Of a stretch of DNA of 42,669 nucleotides, positions 8,892-19,135 are shown in pieces. How positions within the stretch are numbered: position 1 is the first letter of the stretch; each line of letters opens with the position of its first letter. The notes beneath the pieces were generated by a model. It had not been told where the DNA came from. It saw only the letters and a list, made by a program, of their open reading frames with translations, and made no database searches. The position numbers were made by a program, and so were the translations under genes. This DNA is from Alphaproteobacteria bacterium (GTDB lineage: Bacteria; Pseudomonadota; Alphaproteobacteria; M2410): assembly GCA_030614785.1 (NCBI GenBank), contig JAUWTJ010000031.1, forward strand, positions 1 through 42,669, read 5' to 3'.

Positions 8892-9527
8892 AATGGAAAA
8901 AAACAGACTAAGAGCGGTCGCGGCTATCATCACGGCGATCTTGTAGAAGCGATGGTGATGGCGGCTCTCAAACTGATTGCCGAGTTTGGACCCGCCGGAT
9001 TCACTTTTGCCGAGGTGACGCGGGTTGTTGGCGTCAGCCCGGCGGCGCCCTATCGCCACTTCAGGGACCGCGACGCCCTCATGGCCTTCATTGCACAGCG
9101 TGGGTTTGAGCGTTTTACCAAGGCACTCGAGAAAGCCTGGAATGGAGGAAAGCCGGACAGATTGACCGCCTTCAAGGCCGTCGGACAGGCCTACCTCGCC
9201 TTTGCTCGCAAGGAACCCGCCTACTATGCCGCAATGTTCGAGGCGCGACTTTCCGACGAACACACAAGGGCTCTGGCGCTGGCGGGCGACAATGCTTTCA
9301 GTGTTCTGAGGGAAGCAGCCGAGGTCCTGATTAATACCCTGCCTGACAAAAAGCGCCCCCCCGCCATGATGGTCGCCCTCCACGTATGGTCTATGGCGCA
9401 CGGGATTGCATCGCTTTTTGGCGGCGACGGACAAAATCGCAAAGCGATCCCGATGGAGCCGGAAGACCTGCTGGAAGCCGGGGTTCTGATCTATCTGGAT
9501 GGGCTCGGATTTTCGCAAACACCTTGA
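8889..9527 (+). CDS. TetR/AcrR family transcriptional regulator
   Basis: A 212-residue regulator. The N-terminus RGYHHGDLVEAMVMAALKLI leads into the helix-turn-helix FTFAEVTRVVGVSPAAPYRHFRDRDALMAFI (about residues 36-66), typical of the YHHGDL subgroup. The C-terminal part contains VALHVWSMAHGIASLF, matching the 'W-x-x-x-HG-x-x-x-L' motif of the TetR_C_33 ligand domain. I place the start at ATG 8889 because YHHGDL must be included; it lies inside a perfect palindrome and lacks an obvious Shine-Dalgarno. Standing 55 bp after the acyl-CoA ligase, it probably controls that gene, itself or the DUF2852 gene, with an acyl-CoA or other small molecule as ligand; this is inferred from position. Confidence 0.85.
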   Translation: MNGKKQTKSGRGYHHGDLVEAMVMAALKLIAEFGPAGFTFAEVTRVVGVSPAAPYRHFRDRDALMAFIAQRGFERFTKALEKAWNGGKPDRLTAFKAVGQAYLAFARKEPAYYAAMFEARLSDEHTRALALAGDNAFSVLREAAEVLINTLPDKKRPPAMMVALHVWSMAHGIASLFGGDGQNRKAIPMEPEDLLEAGVLIYLDGLGFSQTP

Positions 9528-9564
9528 ATATTTGACAATGCTGCCAATTTTCATGTGGACGGAC

Positions 9565-9617
9565 TTGACAAAGGCCGCATCATGGACCAGATATGTGAAT
9601 GTTAATAACATTCACAT
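9565..9617 (+). promoter_or_regulatory. Promoter with 25-bp perfect palindromic operator before the DUF2852 gene
   Basis: TTGACA at 9565-9570 is a good -35 element; the -10 is weak (near 9588-9595). The palindrome at 9593-9617 has 12-base arms ATGTGAATGTTA and TAACATTCACAT around a single A, with no mismatch, and covers the expected -10/start region. That is the usual placement for a repressor site. The outer bases ATGTGAA resemble the arms (ATGTAAA) of the palindrome at 8871-8891. Confidence 0.6.
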
Positions 9618-9638
9618 CGTGACCCGGAGGGCAGCAGA

Positions 9639-10163
9639 ATGGATAAAACTTACTATCGAGATTCCACGACCGGACCAATTCCGTTGGTTGCCATGATCCT
9701 TGGTTTCATAGTCTTCTGGCCAATTGGCCTCGCCATTCTCCTCTATATGACTTGTTTTGGCCACAGATCCTGGAGGGGCGCCAGGTGGAACGCAAACGGC
9801 GGGAACTGGAACTGGCAGAATGGTGACTGGTGGTCAGGTCACTGGTACGGAGACAATTCAATGAACGAAGATGAACAAACTGGCAGACGCAGAAACCGCC
9901 ACCGTCGACACTACCGGCACGGCTGTTCAAGCCGAAGCCACCGCAGCCGTCACAGCTATTCGTCGAGCGGCAACACCGCCTTTGATTCCTATCGCGAAGA
10001 GACCCTTCAACGATTGGAAGAGGAGCAGGGTGAGTTTGAGACATTTCTCGACAACTTGCGCCAGGCCAAGGACAAAACCGAATTCGATGAATTCATGGCA
10101 GAGCGCAAGAACCGCCCCGGGCAGGATCTTGACGCGCTGGAGGACGATCAACCGAGCGCTTAA
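9639..10163 (+). CDS. DUF2852 domain-containing membrane protein
   Basis: A 174-residue protein of the DUF2852 family, found mainly in alphaproteobacteria and of unknown function. One membrane segment near the N-terminus (IPLVAMILGFIVFWPIGLAI) is followed by a W/G/N-rich stretch, a basic Arg/His/Ser segment (residues ~80-110) and the conserved C-terminal part FDSYREETLQRLEEEQGEFE with LRQAKDKTEFDEFMAERKNRP, likely helical. The start at ATG 9639 follows GGAGG. It is monocistronic, with its own promoter carrying a perfect palindrome, and is followed by a palindromic repeat element that could end transcription. Confidence 0.85.
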   Translation: MDKTYYRDSTTGPIPLVAMILGFIVFWPIGLAILLYMTCFGHRSWRGARWNANGGNWNWQNGDWWSGHWYGDNSMNEDEQTGRRRNRHRRHYRHGCSSRSHRSRHSYSSSGNTAFDSYREETLQRLEEEQGEFETFLDNLRQAKDKTEFDEFMAERKNRPGQDLDALEDDQPSA

Positions 10164-10181
10164 GCCCCTGAACAACAACTC

Positions 10182-10309
10182 CTTGTCGTCCCGGCCTTGA
10201 GCCGGGACCTCAGGGCACATTGCCCACTAACAATTCGGATTGTCATTATCTCCCACATCGTGCCCCGAGATCCCGGGTCGCGCTTCGCTTTCCCGGGATG
10301 ACAGGTTGA
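10182..10309. repeat. Dispersed palindromic intergenic element, copy A
   Basis: It starts CTTGTCGTCCCGG and ends CCCGGGATGACAGG. It contains two perfect 8-bp hairpins: GTCCCGGC/GCCGGGAC (10188-10208) and ATCCCGGG/CCCGGGAT (10270-10299). The two halves are roughly inverted copies, each holding a form of CCGGGAtCTCrGGGCAC. Similar ends are seen at 11701-11771 and 27148-27246. Elements of this look are common between genes in alphaproteobacteria; the hairpins may also terminate transcription. Confidence 0.6.
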
Positions 10310-10324
10310 GGATGAATCCTCCTA

Positions 10325-10497
10325 AAGCAGCATCGTCACCCGGGTCTTCGATGTAGCCCTTGAAAACCGACAGCAGTTCGGCACCGAGCGCGCCATCGAC
10401 GACACGGTGATCACATGACAGCGTCACGCTCATCATGGTCGCAACACCAAGCACGCCGCCCTTGGCCACCAGCCACTGCTCCCCTGCCCCGGCAGCC
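10325..10497 (-). pseudogene. 3'-terminal remnant of a second pdhC copy
   Basis: The reverse strand encodes [20 protein letters not shown] followed by [19 protein letters not shown], the catalytic C-terminus of dihydrolipoamide acetyltransferase and nearly identical in protein to residues ~375-430 of PdhC at 11788-13092. A one-base insertion (CCCGGG for CCGG) shifts the last five codons. There is no upstream coding part. At the DNA level it differs from the intact copy at roughly one base in five or six, so it is not recent. Its flank also resembles that of intact pdhC, with a 'GGGATGACA' repeat end just past the stop. Confidence 0.85.
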
Positions 10498-10840
10498 AAA
10501 ACAGACGTACAAGGTCTTTTCCAGGATATTGCAATTTTGCACTTTGCCAGGGAACTGGCAGACTAAGTCGCGCGAATCATTTCCAGGTCGCTGAAATCGC
10601 TACATAGAATTGAGCCTATGGAATGACCGGCGAGTAAGGGTCGATCAAGAGTCTTCCACTATTGCCAATAGTGGAAGATGGGGAGCGCTTTGGAGGGGAA
10701 AGCAGACTTCGGAGGAAGTCATTGACAGGGGGCGGTTGTAGCCAATAACGGGCTTGCAGCCCCAGGATTGATTTAATCGGTTCCACAACTTATTATAAAT
10801 TGTACTGCATATTTACCTAAGCAACACAGGGTTTCACTTC
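10498..10840. other. Intergenic stretch with a 27-bp perfect palindrome
   Basis: I find no gene here. The palindrome at 10652-10678 has 13-base arms TCTTCCACTATTG and CAATAGTGGAAGA around one C, with no T-run after it, so it looks more like an operator or recombination site than a terminator. AT-rich sequence at 10790-10830 probably holds the promoter of the gene at 10841. Confidence 0.5.
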
Positions 10841-11524
10841 ATGTCAAAACGCATTTTTCTGCCTCTGATTATCTCGCTCGTATTTAGCGCCTTGCCAACC
10901 TCCGCCACGGCCGACCCGCTTTATGACTATCAAGAAGACGCGGATCTTTTGCGTTTGGAACACCTCGAATTTTGGACAGCACTTTTTGAAGAATACCACA
11001 AGGTTACCGGAACGTTTCCTTTTCAGAACATCCTGAAATCAAAAGACGATATCGCCTTTGTGAAAATCGCAACCAAACAACAGATGAAATTTCTCGATCC
11101 TGGCGCACCGGAATATAATGAAGAGCTCGACTTCGGGAATTCCAGTTTTAATCAACAGCCGGTCAAGGATCTTGTCGCTGAGCTTGAGCGTGTTTTAGAA
11201 CGCGTCATCGATGAAAAATATGACATGCAGCAAGTCCCGACCAACAGCCCAATTGGCTATTATTATTTTGCGACAGACACTGGCTATGTGCTGTGGGTCA
11301 CCTGCATCACTTGCGGCGTCACCCGGATCTCAACCCTGCTCTTTGATGGCCATACACCGACTGTCAATATTGCCTCCGAAGGCATGGTCGGAAACGTGAC
11401 AAAAGCACTGAGCCGGAGCGATATGTTGTCGCATCGAACCTACAAAAAGTGGAAGAAGCGCCCGTATCACAAAGAGGGCTATGTCCGCCAAATGGAAACC
11501 AAGAACGCACACGATTCAAAGTAA
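10841..11524 (+). CDS. Unknown secreted protein
   Basis: A 227-residue protein I do not recognise. The N-terminus MSKRIFLPLIISLVFSALPT with SATADP is a good Sec signal peptide, cut near residue 25. The mature part is mixed polar sequence with WTALFEEYHKVTGTFPFQN, a YYYFATDTGYVLWV stretch and two cysteines in VTCITCGVTR that could pair or bind metal. The C-terminus is strongly basic (YKKWKKRPYHKEGYVR). It lies alone between an intact pdhC 3' end and a decayed one, on the opposite strand, and its base composition is more AT-rich than its neighbours. It looks like acquired cargo. No function is proposed. Confidence 0.7.
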   Translation: MSKRIFLPLIISLVFSALPTSATADPLYDYQEDADLLRLEHLEFWTALFEEYHKVTGTFPFQNILKSKDDIAFVKIATKQQMKFLDPGAPEYNEELDFGNSSFNQQPVKDLVAELERVLERVIDEKYDMQQVPTNSPIGYYYFATDTGYVLWVTCITCGVTRISTLLFDGHTPTVNIASEGMVGNVTKALSRSDMLSHRTYKKWKKRPYHKEGYVRQMETKNAHDSK

Positions 11525-11700
11525 GGGTAGCGGCTGTTAGTGGGGTGATGCGCACGCTTGGTTCCAGCTAGATACAAAAGGCGCATAATATATCGTATGA
11601 AAACTATTCGAACGCAATTGACACAAGTGGTAGAGAATAGTCGGGTACGCCGGCGGAAGCAGCCATTTTGGAGGTGAAAGGTAGCTTCAACTCCAATACC

Positions 11701-11771
11701 CCTTGTCGTCCCCTTCTCAGGCGTATTTTGCCCGCCCTGTCAGGCAGTGCAACCCTGAGCCGGGATGACAA
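11701..11771. repeat. Dispersed palindromic intergenic element, copy B (degenerate)
   Basis: It begins CCTTGTCGTCCCC and ends GAGCCGGGATGACAAAC; the outer ends pair as TTGTCgTCC/GGaTGACAA. It lies just past the stop of pdhC, in the same relative place as copy A beside the pdhC remnant, so element and pdhC 3' end appear to have been copied together. I see no gene in 11525-11787. Confidence 0.5.
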
Positions 11772-11787
11772 ACATCAGGATTGTTCC

Positions 11788-13092
11788 CTATAACAGCATC
11801 GTCACCGGGTCTTCGATATAACCCTTGAAGACACCGAGCAGCTCGGCTCCAAGTGCGCCGTCAACCACGCGGTGATCGCACGACAGGGTCACGCTCATCA
11901 TGGTCGCGACGCCAAGCACGCCGTCCTTGACGACCGGGCGCTGTTCGCCCGCGCCGACGGCCAGAATGGCGCCTTGTGGCGGGTTGATCACGGCGGAAAA
12001 CTCCCTAATACCGAACATACCGAGGTTTGAAATCGAGAAAGTACCGCCCTGGTATTCCTCGGGCATCAGTTTGCGATCCCGTGCTCTTGCCGCCAGGTCT
12101 TTCATTTCGTTGGCAATCTCAGCCAGGCCCTTGGACTCAGCCTCTCTGATAACCGGCGTGATCAGGCCGCCATCAACGGCAACCGCGATAGAAATATCCG
12201 CATGGGAATGAAGCAGGATTGAATCCCCCGCCCAGCTCGCATTGGCTTTTGGCACTTTTATGAGCGCCATTGCAGATGCCAGAATGATAAAATCATTGAC
12301 GCTGATCTTGTAGGCGACATCTCCGATGGGTGATTTGGCGTTGAGATCTTTCCGCGCGGCCAGCAGGTTGTCGATCTGACAGTCAATGGTGAGATAAAAA
12401 TGCGGCACGGTCGATTTGGATTCGGTCAGGCGGCGCGCCACAGTCTTGCGCATGCCATCGACCGGAACCTGTTCATACCTGGCCGGATCGTAAGCCGAAA
12501 AATCGGGCCCGCTCGGAGCTTGCACGGGAAAGCCTGCGCCAGGCAGCGGGATAACCTTTGCACCCGAACTGCCGGCTGGCTTGCCGGCGGCGGCCTCGAC
12601 ATCGCGCTTGACGATGCGCCCGCCCGGGCCCGAGCCTGCAAGCCCTGTCAGATTGACCTTCATCAACCCCGCCATGCGCTTTGCCAGTGGGCTGGCCATG
12701 ATCCGGTCGCCGGTCGCTGCCTGGCCGGGCGCTGCTTGCATTGTCGGTGCCGGTGCTGCTGCAGCCACTGCGATCGGCGCAACCCTGGTAACTTCGGGCG
12801 CAACGGCAATGGCCATCGGCGCAGCCTCGGTGATCGCAGACGCGTCTTCGCCTTCTTCAAGAATGATCGCAATAGGCGTGTTGATCAAAACGCCCTCGGT
12901 CCCTTCGGCAACGAGGATCTTGCCAACCCGGCCTTCGTCGACGGCTTCCACTTCCATGGTCGCCTTGTCGGTTTCGATTTCGGCGATGACATCCCCTGAT
13001 GCAACAGTATCGCCCTCCTTCACCATCCATTTGGCGAGGGTGCCTTCTTCCATGGTCGGAGACAGGGCAGGCATCAGGATCTCTACAGGCAT
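11788..13092 (-). CDS. pdhC: Pyruvate dehydrogenase E2, dihydrolipoamide acetyltransferase
   Basis: A 434-residue E2 core enzyme that moves the acetyl group from lipoate to CoA. One N-terminal lipoyl domain carries the modified lysine in ETDKATME (Lys43). An alanine/proline-rich linker follows, then the subunit-binding domain ([20 protein letters not shown] with [14 protein letters not shown]) and the catalytic domain ending in [16 protein letters not shown] with the active-site His and Asp. I start it at ATG 13092 with GAGG upstream; an in-frame extension to 13137 would overlap pdhB and is not needed. It is third in the pdhA-pdhB-pdhC operon. The E3 gene lpd, usual downstream, is replaced by repeats, an unknown secreted protein and a decayed copy of this gene's 3' end. 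Confidence 0.95.
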   Translation of the reverse strand: MPVEILMPALSPTMEEGTLAKWMVKEGDTVASGDVIAEIETDKATMEVEAVDEGRVGKILVAEGTEGVLINTPIAIILEEGEDASAITEAAPMAIAVAPEVTRVAPIAVAAAAPAPTMQAAPGQAATGDRIMASPLAKRMAGLMKVNLTGLAGSGPGGRIVKRDVEAAAGKPAGSSGAKVIPLPGAGFPVQAPSGPDFSAYDPARYEQVPVDGMRKTVARRLTESKSTVPHFYLTIDCQIDNLLAARKDLNAKSPIGDVAYKISVNDFIILASAMALIKVPKANASWAGDSILLHSHADISIAVAVDGGLITPVIREAESKGLAEIANEMKDLAARARDRKLMPEEYQGGTFSISNLGMFGIREFSAVINPPQGAILAVGAGEQRPVVKDGVLGVATMMSVTLSCDHRVVDGALGAELLGVFKGYIEDPVTMLL

Positions 13093-13124
13093 GGGGACCT
13101 CTTCACTTTGACTCACCGATTGGT

Positions 13125-14486
13125 TCAGACATAGCAAACACGCTTTACAGCTTCAACGACCTTATCAGCCGAGGGGATCGACAGGGCCTCAAGGTTTGCC
13201 GCGTAAGGCAAGGGGACATCTTCCTGGGTGACGCGCAGAACCGGCGCATCGAGATATTCAAACGCATGCTCCTGCAGCGAAGCGGCAAGTTCGGCGCCGA
13301 TCCCGCAAACCCGCCACGCTTCCTCGACGGTCACAACCCGATTGGTCTTGCGCACCGAGGCGATCACAGTCTCAAGATCAAGAGGTCTTATAGTGCGCAG
13401 ATCAATGATTTCAGCATCGATGCCTTCTCCGGCCAGAATATCTGCAGCCTCGAGGGCAAATTCAACACCGCGGGAATAGGAAACAAGGGTAACATCAGCC
13501 CCCGGACGGACGACACGCGCCTTGCCAATCGGCAGAACATAATCTTCAAGGTCAGGCACTTTAAAGGTCTTGCCATACATCAGCTCATGCTCGAGGAAGA
13601 CCACCGGGTTGGGGTCCCTGATTGCTGCCTTGAGAAGCCCCTTGGCATCTGCTGCCGACCACGGTGCAACAACCTTGAGACCGGGCACATGGGCATACCA
13701 GGCCGCGTAGTCCTGGCTGTGTTGGGCCCCAACGCGTGAGGCCGCGCCGTTAGGTCCGCGAAACACAATCGGACAGGTCATCTGCCCACCGGACATATAT
13801 CGCGTCTTGGCGGCTGAATTGATGATGTGATCAATCGCCTGCATGGCGAAATTGAATGTCATGAACTCGACAATTGGCCGCAGCCCGGCCATCGCAGCAC
13901 CGACGCCAAGCCCGGCAAACCCGTGCTCTGTAATCGGTGTATCGATGACCCGGCGCGGACCGAATTCATCAAGTAGACCCTGGCTGACCTTGTAGGCCCC
14001 GTTATATTCGGCAACCTCCTCGCCCATAAGAAAGACATTGGCGTCACCGCGCATTTCCTCGGCCATGGCATCGCGCAGCGCCTCACGCACTGTCAGATCG
14101 ATGGTGGCGGTTCCTGCCGGTACATCCGGATCGTCCATTACAGAGGGAGCAGCAGGCGCAGATGGAGCAACATTTGCTGGCTGAACCGGCGTTGGTGTCC
14201 CGGTTTTCGCAGGTGATGCGGAAGCTTTGACTGGCACATCCTCGCCCTCGTCCACGATCACCGCTATGGGCACATTGACAGCAACGTCCTCGGTCCCTTC
14301 CGCGATCAAAATCGAACCGACCACGCCTTCATCAATGGCCTCAATTTCCATGGTTGCCTTGTCTGTTTCAATCTCGGCAATGATGTCACCAATGGCGACA
14401 GGATCGCCTTCCTTGACGTGCCACTTGGCGAGGGTGCCAAACTCCATGGTCGGGGACAGGGCCGGCATCAGAATTTCTGTCGACAT
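13125..14486 (-). CDS. pdhB: Pyruvate dehydrogenase E1 beta subunit with N-terminal lipoyl domain
   Basis: A 453-residue E1 beta chain. Unlike most bacterial E1 beta proteins it has its own lipoyl domain ([11 protein letters not shown], Lys43), an architecture typical of alphaproteobacteria. A proline/alanine linker leads to the transketolase-like part starting near [18 protein letters not shown], with [20 protein letters not shown], a [21 protein letters not shown] region and the C-terminal transketolase domain ([17 protein letters not shown]). With PdhA it makes the thiamine-diphosphate enzyme that decarboxylates pyruvate. The start at ATG 14486 follows GGGAGACG, 11 bp after the pdhA stop. 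Confidence 0.96.
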   Translation of the reverse strand: MSTEILMPALSPTMEFGTLAKWHVKEGDPVAIGDIIAEIETDKATMEIEAIDEGVVGSILIAEGTEDVAVNVPIAVIVDEGEDVPVKASASPAKTGTPTPVQPANVAPSAPAAPSVMDDPDVPAGTATIDLTVREALRDAMAEEMRGDANVFLMGEEVAEYNGAYKVSQGLLDEFGPRRVIDTPITEHGFAGLGVGAAMAGLRPIVEFMTFNFAMQAIDHIINSAAKTRYMSGGQMTCPIVFRGPNGAASRVGAQHSQDYAAWYAHVPGLKVVAPWSAADAKGLLKAAIRDPNPVVFLEHELMYGKTFKVPDLEDYVLPIGKARVVRPGADVTLVSYSRGVEFALEAADILAGEGIDAEIIDLRTIRPLDLETVIASVRKTNRVVTVEEAWRVCGIGAELAASLQEHAFEYLDAPVLRVTQEDVPLPYAANLEALSIPSADKVVEAVKRVCYV

Positions 14487-14497
14487 GGCTCGTCTCC

Positions 14498-15541
14498 CTA
14501 CGCCAAAACATCTGTGTAGAGTTCGGCAGGATCGGGTTCCGGACTTTCCTGAGCAAACTGTGCCGCGTCATTGACCACCTGACGAATGTCCTTGTCGATC
14601 GCCTTCAGCTCATCCTCTGAAGCAAATTTGCGTTTCAGAACCTCGGCTCGAATGTGCTCAATCGGGTCGTGGTGCTCACGCACTTCGTTGACCTCTTCGC
14701 GGGTTCGATATTTCGCCGGATCCGACATTGAGTGCCCGCGATAGCGGTAGGTTTTCATCTCAAGGATTATCGGCCCCTTGCCAGACCGGCAATGTTCGAG
14801 CGCTTCAAGACCGGCGTCACGAACCGCTACAACGTCCATGCCATCGACCTCTATTCCGGGAATATTGAAACTGATGCCGCGGCGGTGAAGGTGTGTTTCT
14901 GACGAGGATCGCTGGATCGCCGTGCCCATGGCATACTGGTTATTTTCAACCACATAGACCACAGGCAAGCTCCACAGCTGGGCCATATTAAAACTCTCGT
15001 AAACCTGCCCCTGATTGGACGCGCCGTCGCCAAAATAGGCAATCGCCACACTGTCGTTATCACGATATTGATTGGCGAAGGCGAGGCCCGTTCCGATGGG
15101 AACCTGGGCCGCGACAATGCCGTGGCCGCCATAGAACTGCTTCTCTTTGGAGAACATGTGCATGGAGCCACCCTTGCCACTGGAATAGCCATCCGACCGA
15201 CCGGTCAACTCGGCCATGACGCCTTTGGGATCCATACCGCACGCCAGCATATGTCCATGATCCCGGTAAGATGTGATGACCTGATCCTCATCCCGCCTGG
15301 CTTCGGTCATGCCGACAACCACAGCTTCCTGCCCGATATAAAGATGACAAAACCCGCCGATGAGACCCATGCCATAGAGCTGCCCCGCCTTTTCCTCAAA
15401 GCGGCGGATCATCAACATTTCACGATAAAATCTGAGCAAGTCTTCGGATGATACCGGACCAGATCCCGTACCGGATTTTTTCGTCGCGGGTTTTTTCTTT
15501 CCGGCCGCCCTGGATTGGGGCTGGGATGATTTTCCGGCCAT
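14498..15541 (-). CDS. pdhA: Pyruvate dehydrogenase E1 alpha subunit
   Basis: A 347-residue E1 alpha chain. The thiamine-diphosphate motif runs from GDGASNQG to [10 protein letters not shown], and the loop [19 protein letters not shown] matches the region that is phosphorylated in mitochondrial homologues. I start it at ATG 15541; a TTG three codons upstream (15550) is possible. The N-terminal ~25 residues are lysine- and serine-rich and poorly conserved, as is usual. It is first of the pdhA-pdhB-pdhC operon and sits downstream of eno and ftsB on the same strand, linking glycolysis to acetyl-CoA formation. Confidence 0.96.
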   Translation of the reverse strand: MAGKSSQPQSRAAGKKKPATKKSGTGSGPVSSEDLLRFYREMLMIRRFEEKAGQLYGMGLIGGFCHLYIGQEAVVVGMTEARRDEDQVITSYRDHGHMLACGMDPKGVMAELTGRSDGYSSGKGGSMHMFSKEKQFYGGHGIVAAQVPIGTGLAFANQYRDNDSVAIAYFGDGASNQGQVYESFNMAQLWSLPVVYVVENNQYAMGTAIQRSSSETHLHRRGISFNIPGIEVDGMDVVAVRDAGLEALEHCRSGKGPIILEMKTYRYRGHSMSDPAKYRTREEVNEVREHHDPIEHIRAEVLKRKFASEDELKAIDKDIRQVVNDAAQFAQESPEPDPAELYTDVLA

Positions 15542-15650
15542 CTGGATCAAATCCTTTCCGCTATCGTGACAATGCTCGAGATATGTTCCACAAACGCCCT
15601 TTCCGGCGCGTTAATCTGGCCATCGCAGAGACATCGACGGACGGCGTGAA

Positions 15651-16010
15651 CTATTCGGGAGAGCGATCTTCGTCTCGCGACAGAGCGTTATCATCTTCTT
15701 CATCAAGAATTATGACAAGTTCGTCCTTGTCAGCAAGACCAAGAACCAGCCTTACCTCCTCGTCCAGCAGATCGCGGTCCAGATTTCCCGGAGCCATGAG
15801 CGAGACCTTTTTGTCGAGGGTGGTACGCGCTGCCCTCAGAGTTTCAAGCTCGGCGCGCTTGTCTTCCAGTTCTGCCATGGTTTTTTGCCTGGCATAATAA
15901 CCGTTGTTGCCATTCAGAAACGAACTGCCAAAATAATACATCAGCCCGAAAACGATCAGGGGAAACCGCGCGACGCGAAAAAATCTGGAAAGCGTGATTT
16001 GTCTCAACAT
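15651..16010 (-). CDS. FtsB/DivIC-family septum formation protein
   Basis: A 119-residue bitopic membrane protein. A basic N-terminus is followed by one membrane segment (FPLIVFGLMYYFGSSF) and then a coiled coil (MAELEDKRAELETLRAARTTLDKKV). The acidic tail is unusually rich in Asp/Glu (ILDEEDDNALSRDEDRSPE). FtsB bridges FtsL and FtsQ in the divisome. The position between eno and pdhA is the standard one for this gene in alphaproteobacteria. I start at ATG 16010; a TTG at 16091 would add 27 residues that do not look like part of the family. The ribosome site is weak. Confidence 0.85.
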   Translation of the reverse strand: MLRQITLSRFFRVARFPLIVFGLMYYFGSSFLNGNNGYYARQKTMAELEDKRAELETLRAARTTLDKKVSLMAPGNLDRDLLDEEVRLVLGLADKDELVIILDEEDDNALSRDEDRSPE

Positions 16011-16098
16011 GATGCCAAGGAGGCCATGATTTGTTGGCCCCGTCAAGCGCAAAGCAGCCCCGTGCCCCGGCGTTAACCTCTTGATTCTCAATAGCTTG

Positions 16099-17463
<1,365 letters not shown>

Positions 17464-17488
17464 CTAAATCAAGCGTGCCTGTTACCCC

Positions 17489-19006
17489 CTACGGCACCAT
17501 CATCCCGCGCAGCATGTAAAAGAACATGGCCCCCAAAAATGCGGCACAGGGAACGGTAATGATCCAGGCAGCAATGATCGTCAGGAAGTAGTTGCGCCGG
17601 ACCAGTTTGCGTTTCTTCGCCTTTTTGAGTTTCTTGTTTGAGGGTGGCACTGCCGCAAGGACCTCTTCACCATTATCCAGACCATTGTTCAGGCTGGTGA
17701 GATCAACCGCCCTGCCGATGTTGTGATTGGTCAGATACTCGCGCAGGAAGCCGACACCAAAGACGCCGCCAATGGCCACATGGGTCGAAGAGACCGGCAG
17801 GCCGAGGGTCGAGGCGATGATCACGGTTGTTGCTGCGGCAAGGGCCACTGCGTAGGCGCGGATGATATTCAGCCGCGTGATTTTCTTGCCGACCGATTTC
17901 ATGAGTTTCAGGCCGAACAGATAAATCCCGATACCAATACCGACACCGCCAAGCCCGAGAATCCAGATCGGCGCGGAGGCCTTTGTTTGAATGCCGCCGG
18001 ACTGCACTGCAGATATGACACCGGCAAGAGGACCCACAGCGTTGGAAACATCGTTGGCGCCGTGAGCAAAGGCCAGCAAGGCGGTTGCAAAAATCAATGG
18101 CATCTTGAACAGCTGCGCCACGGCGCTGCGTTTGTTTTCAAGACCCTCCGAGGCTTTCGCGATAGCCGGCTTCAGGAGCGCCCATGCGACGAAGAAGACA
18201 ATGATGCCCTGAGCAATCAAAAAGAGATCGTCGGGCTTCCAGATACGCTTCAGGCCCTTCATCGCCAGATAGACACTGAAGATCGAGGCCATCAAGGCAA
18301 CAAATACCGGAACCCACTTGCGCGAGGCCGCGACCATGTCCTCCTGGAAGAGGATGAGGGTCTTGATGGCAAACAGGAAAAGCGCCGCAAGCCCCCCGCC
18401 CATCAGGGGCGAGATGACCCAGCTTGCTGCGATCTTGCTCATCACCGGCCAGTTCACCGCGACAAAGCCCGCCGCAGCGATCCCTGCCCCCATGACGCCG
18501 CCAACGATGGCATGGGTGGTTGAGACCGGAGCGCCAATGGCCGTGGCCAGGTTCACCCAGACGGCGGCAGCCAAAAGCGCGCCGATCATCGCCCAGATAA
18601 AGACATCGGTGGATTCGATCACCGATATATCAATGATCCCCTTGGAGACCGTGGAGACAACATCGCCGCCGGCGATCAGGGCCCCGAGAAAATTGAAGAG
18701 TGCAGCGACGATCAAGGCCTGAACGATGGTCAGTGACTTCGATCCAACCGCTGGCCCCATCGTGTTGGCGACATCATTAGCGCCAATATTCATTGCCATA
18801 TAGCCGCCGATAACAGTGGCCAGGATAATCCAGTAGCTGCCACCAGCCGGAATGATACCGGTGAAGGTCATGGCCAGGATAGCAACGAGGAACAATCCTG
18901 CCAGCATCAGCTTGAGCGACAGTGCTCCGGCGTCAAGTCCGGCTGATTGCAGGGTTGCAACTTTTTTGAGATCTTTGTCGAGAGTTGTCTTTTTGACCTG
19001 AGCCAC
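17489..19006 (-). CDS. Inorganic phosphate transporter (PHO4/Pit family), copy 1
   Basis: A 505-residue multi-pass membrane protein of the PHO4 (Pit) family, which imports phosphate as a metal complex or with protons or sodium. The two family signatures are GANDVANTMGPAVGS in the first half and GANDVSNAVGPLAGV in the second, with the repeated SSTHVAIGG and STTHAIVGGVMGAG motifs. It begins at GTG 19006 with AAAGGAT upstream. It is a close paralogue of the next gene upstream (19136-20668) along the whole length, so a tandem duplication. A PHO-box-like sequence lies in the 129 bp between them. The large polar loop ends in a lysine-rich KKLKKAKKRKLVRR stretch shared by both copies. Confidence 0.92.
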   Translation of the reverse strand: MAQVKKTTLDKDLKKVATLQSAGLDAGALSLKLMLAGLFLVAILAMTFTGIIPAGGSYWIILATVIGGYMAMNIGANDVANTMGPAVGSKSLTIVQALIVAALFNFLGALIAGGDVVSTVSKGIIDISVIESTDVFIWAMIGALLAAAVWVNLATAIGAPVSTTHAIVGGVMGAGIAAAGFVAVNWPVMSKIAASWVISPLMGGGLAALFLFAIKTLILFQEDMVAASRKWVPVFVALMASIFSVYLAMKGLKRIWKPDDLFLIAQGIIVFFVAWALLKPAIAKASEGLENKRSAVAQLFKMPLIFATALLAFAHGANDVSNAVGPLAGVISAVQSGGIQTKASAPIWILGLGGVGIGIGIYLFGLKLMKSVGKKITRLNIIRAYAVALAAATTVIIASTLGLPVSSTHVAIGGVFGVGFLREYLTNHNIGRAVDLTSLNNGLDNGEEVLAAVPPSNKKLKKAKKRKLVRRNYFLTIIAAWIITVPCAAFLGAMFFYMLRGMMVP

Positions 19007-19081
19007 TGCGTACGATCCTTTGCATCAGACAATGTTTTCCATTTTCTGAGCGCTCAATACAGCGGTTCGCGGCGGCAGGGT

Positions 19082-19099
19082 GTGAAACTTTTGTGACAA
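19082..19099 (-). promoter_or_regulatory. PHO-box-like direct repeat upstream of phosphate transporter copy 1
   Basis: On the minus strand TTGTCAC, AAAA, GTTTCAC resembles the PhoB site (two CTGTCAT-like units spaced by four A/T bases). Each unit matches about five or six of seven positions. It lies 76 bp upstream of the GTG start, in the right place for phosphate-starvation control; no matching box was seen before copy 2. Only a sequence match. Confidence 0.4.
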
Positions 19100-19135
19100 T
19101 TCGGATCCAGCGAAATACCGCGGAAACCTTCGATC

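Noticed and set aside
10227-10499. A complete 90-residue gene at the pdhC remnant
   Set aside because: Only the middle is PdhC-like; both ends are out-of-frame or repeat-element sequence, and the PdhC stop is frameshifted.
17723-18523. Long antisense frames opposite the phosphate transporters, eno and pyrG
   Set aside because: Composition is His/Arg/Pro-rich shadow sequence with no signal or motif; the coding strand is certain.
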